From the NCBI RefSeq assembly GCF_003594875.1, contig NZ_QZEY01000001.1, positions 558,001-622,000 of the forward strand: a stretch of 64,000 bases of DNA. The letters are read 5' to 3'. The stretch's first letter is position 1; each line of letters starts with the position of its first letter. The translations under genes were made by a program, and so were the position numbers. The notes beneath the pieces were generated by a model. It was not told the DNA's origin. It saw nothing but the letters and a program-made list of their open reading frames with translations, and did not search any database. Below, piece after piece: positions 59,853-64,000 of this stretch. Origin of the DNA: Bailinhaonella thermotolerans. Lineage in GTDB: Bacteria; Actinomycetota; Actinomycetes; Streptosporangiales; Streptosporangiaceae.

Positions 59853-59898
59853 CGTTGGGACGGGCGATCCCTTCCGGGGAGATCGGTTTCGCGGTGGG

Positions 59899-61392
59899 AT
59901 GGGCGGCATGGGACTGCGATGGATGCCGCGCGGGCGTGCGGGCGGTTCGGCGGAGGCGCCGGCGCCGGTGCGGGAGCCGCGCTCGGCGCTGTGGTGGATC
60001 GTCCCGGCCGCGGCCGGCATCGGCGGCGCGATCGCCGTGACCGCCTGGTGGCTGCTGGCGGCGCTGCCCCCGCTCCCCGGCGCGGTCCTGGCCTCCGCCC
60101 GGGTCGAGATCGTGCGCACCGCGCTCGCCGCGGGCACCGGGATCGGCGCGGCCATCGCCCTCATGCTCGCCTTCCGGCGGCAGCGCCACCAGGAGATCGC
60201 CGCCGCCCACACCACCCACGACGCCACCGAACGCCGCGTCACCGAGCTGTACACCAAGGCGGTCGAGCAGCTCGGCAACGCCAGAGCCCCGGTCCGCCTG
60301 GGCGGCCTGTACGCCCTGGAGCGCCTCGCGCAGGACAATCCGGCCCACCGGCAGACCATCGTCAACGTGATCTGCGCCTACCTGCGCATGCCGTACGCCC
60401 CGCCACGGGAGCCCGGCGCGCACGAGAGGATGCGGGCCGCCCAGCGCGCCGCGCGCGCCCGCCGCGCCGGCCGTCCCGCCGAGGCGGGCACCGACCCCCA
60501 GGAGGAGCGCCAGGTCCGGCTCGCCGCCCAGCGCATCCTCGCCGACCACCTCATCTTCCTTCCCGACCCCTACCTGCCCCCCGAGCACCGCCGCAGGCCG
60601 CCGGAGCGGTTGTGGCCCGACGTGCGCCTGGATCTGACCGGCGCCACCCTGCTCGACGCGGACTTCAGCGGCTGCCAGATCCACCACGGAGTCTTCACCG
60701 GGGCCCTCTTCACGGGCACGACCCGGTTCACCCGCGCCCGCCTCACCGGCGCGGCCCAGTTCACGGGGGCGCGCTTCACCGGCACCGCCGACTTCTCGGA
60801 CGCCCACCTCCCCGGCAGCGCCGAGTTCGGACGGGCCGCGTTCACCGGCGACGCCAGGTTCGTGCAGGCCCGTCTCACCTTCGCCCGGTTCGACGAGGCC
60901 GAGTTCGCCGGGGAGGCCGACTTCACGCGGGCCGAGTTCATCCAGGAGGTCCGCTTCGACCGGGCCGTGTTCGCCGACCGCGCCGCCTTCGCCGGAGCGG
61001 CCTTCGACACCGTCACCTTCGCCGGAGCCCGCGTCGAGGGCGCGGCCGGCTTCGGCCCACCGGCCGGCGGCGGCTCGATCCCCGGGGCGGTCTTCCGGGG
61101 CGAGGTCAGCTTCGCGGAGGTGCGGGGGGCGGAGCGGGTGGAGCTGGAGGGGGCGCGCGCGGTCGGCGGGTGGCGCGGGTCGGGGTGGCCGCCGGGGTGG
61201 CGCGCGGAGCCCGGCCCGGACGGCGGCGAGGTGATCCGCCGCACCGGCCCGGACCCGGATGCGACCGGCCCCGAGCCGGATGCGACCGGCCCCGAGCCGG
61301 ATGCGACCGGCCCCGAGCCGGATGCGGCCGGCCCGGACCCGCATGAGCAGGGGGCGCGGGCGCCGGAGGAGGAGACGGGCGCACGGCCGTGA
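59899..61392 (+). CDS. Membrane-anchored pentapeptide-repeat protein
   Basis: The 497-residue protein has two N-terminal membrane helices (WWIVPAAAGIGGAIAVTAWWLLAAL; IVRTALAAGTGIGAAIALMLAF), a charged segment typical of actinobacterial pentapeptide proteins (VTELYTKAVEQLGNARAPVRLGGLYALERLAQDNPAHRQTIVNVICAYL), then about 25 A(D/N)(L/F)xx units (residues ~240-385: FTGTTRFTRARLTGAAQFTGARF...). These form a right-handed quadrilateral beta-helix. The C-terminus has four 7-residue repeats encoded by a DNA tandem repeat. Function unknown; the anchored type probably interacts with membrane partners. Confidence 0.85.
   Translation: MGGMGLRWMPRGRAGGSAEAPAPVREPRSALWWIVPAAAGIGGAIAVTAWWLLAALPPLPGAVLASARVEIVRTALAAGTGIGAAIALMLAFRRQRHQEIAAAHTTHDATERRVTELYTKAVEQLGNARAPVRLGGLYALERLAQDNPAHRQTIVNVICAYLRMPYAPPREPGAHERMRAAQRAARARRAGRPAEAGTDPQEERQVRLAAQRILADHLIFLPDPYLPPEHRRRPPERLWPDVRLDLTGATLLDADFSGCQIHHGVFTGALFTGTTRFTRARLTGAAQFTGARFTGTADFSDAHLPGSAEFGRAAFTGDARFVQARLTFARFDEAEFAGEADFTRAEFIQEVRFDRAVFADRAAFAGAAFDTVTFAGARVEGAAGFGPPAGGGSIPGAVFRGEVSFAEVRGAERVELEGARAVGGWRGSGWPPGWRAEPGPDGGEVIRRTGPDPDATGPEPDATGPEPDATGPEPDAAGPDPHEQGARAPEEETGARP
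61258..61341. repeat. Four 21-bp tandem repeats within the pentapeptide gene
   Basis: Units start at 61258, 61279, 61300 and 61321 (GATGCGACCGGCCCCGAGCC-type; the last is degenerate) and encode DATGPEP repeats. The first three are identical, indicating recent slippage; in-frame length keeps copy-number change harmless. The acidic repeat lies C-terminal to the beta-helix. Confidence 0.9.
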
Positions 61393-61635
61393 TGGCGCGG
61401 CGGCGCCTGCTTCGGGTTGAGGCGGCCCCGACCGGAATGGGGCGGACCCCGGCCCGTGATCGCCCTGGTCATGCCGGTACCGTCATCCGTGCCGTCGTCG
61501 TTTCCGTACAAGACGGCCGCGCCGGCCGCTCCGTAGCATGCCCACGGGCGCTCGGCCACCGTGCCGGCCCGGCGCCGTGACCCACCTGTCGAACCACCCG
61601 GCGGTCTGGCCGCCGGGCCATGAGGAGAAGAACAC

Positions 61636-62214
61636 ATGCGCGACCTGGTCTACACCGGATTCGTGTCCCTTGACGGTGTCGTGGACTCGCCGGGCGGCGG
61701 GCCGGGTGAGGAGCATCGCAGCGGCGGCTGGGTGGTCAAGGACATCGAGTTCCTGCCCGAGGCCTTCTCGCTCAAGGGCGAGGAGCTCCAGGACACCACG
61801 GCCCTGCTGTTCGGCCGCCGGAGCTATGAGGCGTTCGCGCCGATCTGGCGGGACTCCGAGGACCACGCCGCCTACAAGGAGCTGCCCAAGTACGTCGTCT
61901 CGACCACGCTGTCCGAGGACGCCCTCGTCGAGGGCTGGGGGCCGACGACGATCCTGCGGTCCACCGAGGACGTCGCCGAGCTCAAGAGGAGCGAGGGCGG
62001 CGCGATCTTCATCCACGGCAGCGCGGAACTCGCCCGGCGGCTGTCGGACGCGGACCTGATCGACCGCTACCACCTGCTCCTCTTCCCCGTGCTGCTGGGA
62101 GCCGGGAAGAGCCTGTTCAGCAGGGCCGACATGGACAAGCGGATGCTGGCCCTGCGGGAATCCGCCGCCTACCCCAACGGGATCGTGAAGCTGATCTACG
62201 ACGTCGTCCGCTGA
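61636..62214 (+). CDS. RibD_C / dihydrofolate-reductase-like protein
   Basis: The 192-residue protein has VYTGFVSLDGVVDSPGG, LFGRRSYEAFAPIWRDSEDHAAYKELPKYVVSTTL (R-R-S-Y-E-x-F), IFIHGSAELARRLSDADLIDRYHLLLFPVLLGAGKSLF and SAAYPNGIVKLIYDV. This is the RibD C-terminal/YyaP-type NADPH reductase family of unknown substrate. ATG 61636 follows GAGGAGAA. Its last 19 bp overlap the convergent AraC-type gene. The 240-bp interval before it is empty. Confidence 0.85.
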   Translation: MRDLVYTGFVSLDGVVDSPGGGPGEEHRSGGWVVKDIEFLPEAFSLKGEELQDTTALLFGRRSYEAFAPIWRDSEDHAAYKELPKYVVSTTLSEDALVEGWGPTTILRSTEDVAELKRSEGGAIFIHGSAELARRLSDADLIDRYHLLLFPVLLGAGKSLFSRADMDKRMLALRESAAYPNGIVKLIYDVVR

Positions 62215-62906
62215 CCCAGGTCCAGGGCGATCGCACCGCCTGTGCCCGCGCGCAGTTGCCGCGCCGTACGGCCGACGTAGCGGCGCAGCGCGCGGGCCAG
62301 GTGCGGCTCGTCGAAATACCGGAGCCGGGAGACGACATCGGCGACCGGGAGACCGGCGGCCAGGAGCACCGCGGCCTCGCGCGCGCGTTCGATCTGCCGG
62401 ACGGCGCCCTGGGTCAGCCCCGTCGCGGCCCGGAAGCGGCGTTCGACGGTGCGCCCCGAGACCGCTGGACGGTGACCCCGGCGAACCTCGGCGACGAGCG
62501 GGTCGCGGATCACGGCTCCGGCGCGGACCAGACGGGCGACCAGGGCCTCCGCGTCGTCGGGGCCGGGGAACTCGCAGCGGACGCCGTCCAGCTCAAAGGT
62601 CCCGCGGGTGGCTCCGGGGAGCCGGACGCCCCCGTCGACCAGCGCCGTCACGGGGATGGCCCGCAGCGACGTGCCCACGGCGAACTCGATGCCGACGAAG
62701 GTCGCGCCCTCCGGCACCGGCGCGGTGCCCGCCCCGGTCTCGGGGCCGGTGACGCCCGCGTGCGCCCTGCCCTCGTGTTCCCAGAAGACCAGGCCCCAGC
62801 GCGCGCCCGCGACGGAGGTCATCTCCGCGACCCGCTCGCTCGTACAGCTCCACACGGTGTCGGCCCACGGCGAGTCGGACTCGCGCGTCTCGAACCGCAG
62901 TCCCAC
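62196..62906 (-). CDS. AraC-type transcriptional regulator
   Basis: The 236-residue protein has an N-terminal sensing region (ADTVWSCTSERVAEMTSVAGARWGLVFWEHEG, GIEFAVGTSLRAIPV) and a C-terminal AraC helix-turn-helix pair (VSGRTVERRFRAATGLTQGAVRQIERAREAAVLLAAGLPVADVVSRLRYFDEPHLARALRRYVGRTARQLR). The ligand is unknown. It is convergent with the RibD-type gene (overlap 19 bp); no obvious operator was found. Confidence 0.85.
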   Translation of the reverse strand: MGLRFETRESDSPWADTVWSCTSERVAEMTSVAGARWGLVFWEHEGRAHAGVTGPETGAGTAPVPEGATFVGIEFAVGTSLRAIPVTALVDGGVRLPGATRGTFELDGVRCEFPGPDDAEALVARLVRAGAVIRDPLVAEVRRGHRPAVSGRTVERRFRAATGLTQGAVRQIERAREAAVLLAAGLPVADVVSRLRYFDEPHLARALRRYVGRTARQLRAGTGGAIALDLGQRTTS

Positions 62907-63061
62907 CCGGGCAGGATACGCCCGGCGCCACGCGCCGCCGGCGATCGCGCCCAGTTGAAAAGCGCCGTGAGCTCAGGCGCACCGGGTAATCGTCCTTCCG
63001 CTCGGAGGGCGGACACGATCACGGGCACCCCGCGCCGGTGACCGAGGGGGTGGGCCTGCTC

Positions 63062-63250
63062 GCCGGGACCGGTCGGCAGCTCACCATGCGCGGCCCGGTG
63101 TGCCTGCCCCTCACGCTCGCCCTCGAAGGACTGCCGTCCACCCCTCACCGGCGGGAACGTCCTCGGCTTCTCCCATCTCATCCTTCTGGGCGCGGTCATC
63201 GGCCACGTGCTCTGGTTCCGGGGCATCGAGAGGTCGCCGGGGCGGTGGAG
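63062..63250 (+). pseudogene. Decayed DMT-superfamily (EamA) transporter fragment
   Basis: The frame of 63062 reads TMRGPVCLPLTLALEGLPST and the next frame, from 63144, reads LTGGNVLGFSHLILLGAVIG then HVLWFRGIERSPG. Joined, these match the second half of an EamA transporter (A-x-x-V-LGF-x-x-L ... A-x-x-LWFRGIERLP). The sequence shifts frame near 63142 and loses similarity after 63250; the first half is absent. This is a relic; nothing else is supported in 62907-63433. Confidence 0.6.
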
Positions 63251-63433
63251 GCGACCGGCGTCGCCCCTGCCCATTCATCCCCGGCCGGTCCAGCGATGGC
63301 GGCGGCCGTACGAGCGGTGACGGCGCACGGGCCAGGGTGACGACGGTGGCGTCCGAAACGTGCCGGTGCCCGCCGCTCCCCGGCTGCTTGGCTGGACGCC
63401 CACACGCCACGCACACCTGTCTGAACGGGGATC

Positions 63434-64000
63434 ATGTCCACCACCACGCTCGTACGGCCCCGCCCGCCCCTCCGCGGCCGGCTCTCGATCGCCTCGCTCA
63501 CGCTGGGCATCTTCGCCATCGTCACCAGCGAGATCCTGCCCATCGGCCTGTTGCCCGCCATCGGCGCCGACTTCGGCGTCTCCGACGGCATCACGGGGCT
63601 GGCCATGGCCCTGCCCGGCGTCGTCGCCGCGGTCGCCGCCCCCGCCGTCACGCTGACCACCGCGCGCCTGGACCGCCGCGTGATGCTGTGCGTCCTCATG
63701 GCGGTGCTCGCCGTGGCCGACGTGCTGGCGGCCGCGGCCACGTCCTACTGGGTCCTGCTGGTCTCCCGGGTGCTCGTCGGCCTCACCATCGGCGGCTTCT
63801 GGTCGATCGGGGCCGGGCTGGCCGGCCGCCTGGTGCCGCCGCGCGCCGTCGGCGCCGCCACCGCCGTGATCTTCTCCGCCGTGCCGCTGGGTTCCGTGCT
63901 CGGCGTGCCGGCCGGCACCTTCATCGGCGACCTCGCCGGCTGGCGGACCGCCTTCCTGGTCCTGGCCGTGCTGGCCATCGCGGTCCTGGCCGCCCTGCTG
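63434..64000 (+). CDS. MFS transporter, DHA1 family (5' part; runs off the window)
   Basis: ATG 63434 follows AACGGGG. The 189 codons visible include six hydrophobic helices: LSIASLTLGIFAIVTSEILPIGLLPAI, ITGLAMALPGVVAAVAAP, VMLCVLMAVLAVADVLAA, SYWVLLVSRVLVGLTIGGFWSIGAGLA and more, with AVIFSAVPLGSVLGVPAGTFIG as the motif C-like helix. This is an AraJ/EmrD-type DHA1 exporter like the one at 9654. No stop is reached before the right edge. Confidence 0.88.
   Translation, partial: MSTTTLVRPRPPLRGRLSIASLTLGIFAIVTSEILPIGLLPAIGADFGVSDGITGLAMALPGVVAAVAAPAVTLTTARLDRRVMLCVLMAVLAVADVLAAAATSYWVLLVSRVLVGLTIGGFWSIGAGLAGRLVPPRAVGAATAVIFSAVPLGSVLGVPAGTFIGDLAGWRTAFLVLAVLAIAVLAALL

Noticed and set aside
1-64000. 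CRISPR arrays, tRNA or rRNA genes, intact insertion sequences, phage integrase
   Set aside because: No regularly spaced repeats, no cloverleaf or rRNA signatures, no recombinase or complete transposase gene were seen; only one possible transposase tail (32507-32671).

Overview
The window is 64 kb of very GC-rich (roughly 70% or more) DNA with strong G/C bias at third codon positions, frequent GTG starts, probable leaderless transcripts and protein families typical of Actinomycetota (DUF4253, nSTAND1-WD40, SPFH plus DUF4407, Zur-type box, TetR/MarR/MerR-controlled efflux). It fits a Streptosporangiales-type actinomycete (Nonomuraea, Streptosporangium, Actinomadura and relatives); this is inference, because there is no rRNA or housekeeping gene here. 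No tRNA, rRNA, CRISPR array, prophage or intact insertion sequence was found. The content looks like accessory chromosome: many one-regulator/one-target pairs, enzymes of unknown substrate, defence-like genes and several gene remnants.

1-16 kb: regulator/target modules. A partial alpha/beta hydrolase; VOC protein/MarR with two perfect operators; SnoaL-like protein; beta-lactamase-fold hydrolase; ricin-type lectin; a periplasmic-binding-fold protein without signal peptide; TetR/DHA2 exporter with two operators; a methyltransferase-SDR operon; MerR/DHA1 exporter with a classical 19-bp-spacer MerR promoter; DJ-1/PfpI protein opposite a LysR regulator; an APH-like kinase; a PLAT-like protein and a Pro/Trp-rich protein.

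16-25.5 kb: a secreted ricin-like protein, small conserved proteins and a frameshifted gene, then the most interesting locus, a tight four-gene minus-strand operon (24391 down to 18897). It encodes a class III nucleotidyl-cyclase-like protein, a STAND-like P-loop NTPase, an SPFH/band-7 coiled-coil protein and a four-helix DUF4407 membrane protein. A CRP/FNR regulator with an intact cyclic-nucleotide pocket lies just upstream. The cyclase C-terminus and the NTPase N-terminus share a 16-residue motif ending GANFGF, the arrangement known for amyloid-type signalling motifs that pair NLR-like NTPases with effectors. This is the candidate undescribed system.

25.5-37 kb: a macrolide-type glycosyltransferase, a polyketide-antibiotic-type ABC exporter and a GbsR/MarR regulator (plus a broken paralogue) suggest an antibiotic tolerance block. 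Then come hydrolases, a HEAT-like protein, a DUF4253 protein, a methyltransferase, and a Zur-type box in front of a broken COG0523 metallochaperone gene.

37-50.5 kb: a PASTA-domain membrane protein behind a probable ECF promoter; a membrane-anchored nSTAND1 NTPase with 14 WD40 blades; two adjacent regulator/NmrA-reductase pairs (HxlR and MarR); a DHA1 transporter; and a DUF262-DUF1524-RAMA protein that is probably a modification-dependent restriction nuclease.

50.5-64 kb: a complete quinate/shikimate catabolic module (TetR, dehydroshikimate dehydratase, shikimate/quinate dehydrogenase, MHS symporter) with a duplicated operator; a secreted C39-like peptidase; a mannose-6-phosphate-isomerase/SDR operon; a Tat-exported beta-carbonic anhydrase behind two opposed G-quadruplex tracts; a membrane pentapeptide-repeat protein; a RibD-type reductase; an AraC regulator; a DMT-transporter remnant; and the start of another DHA1 transporter running off the right edge.
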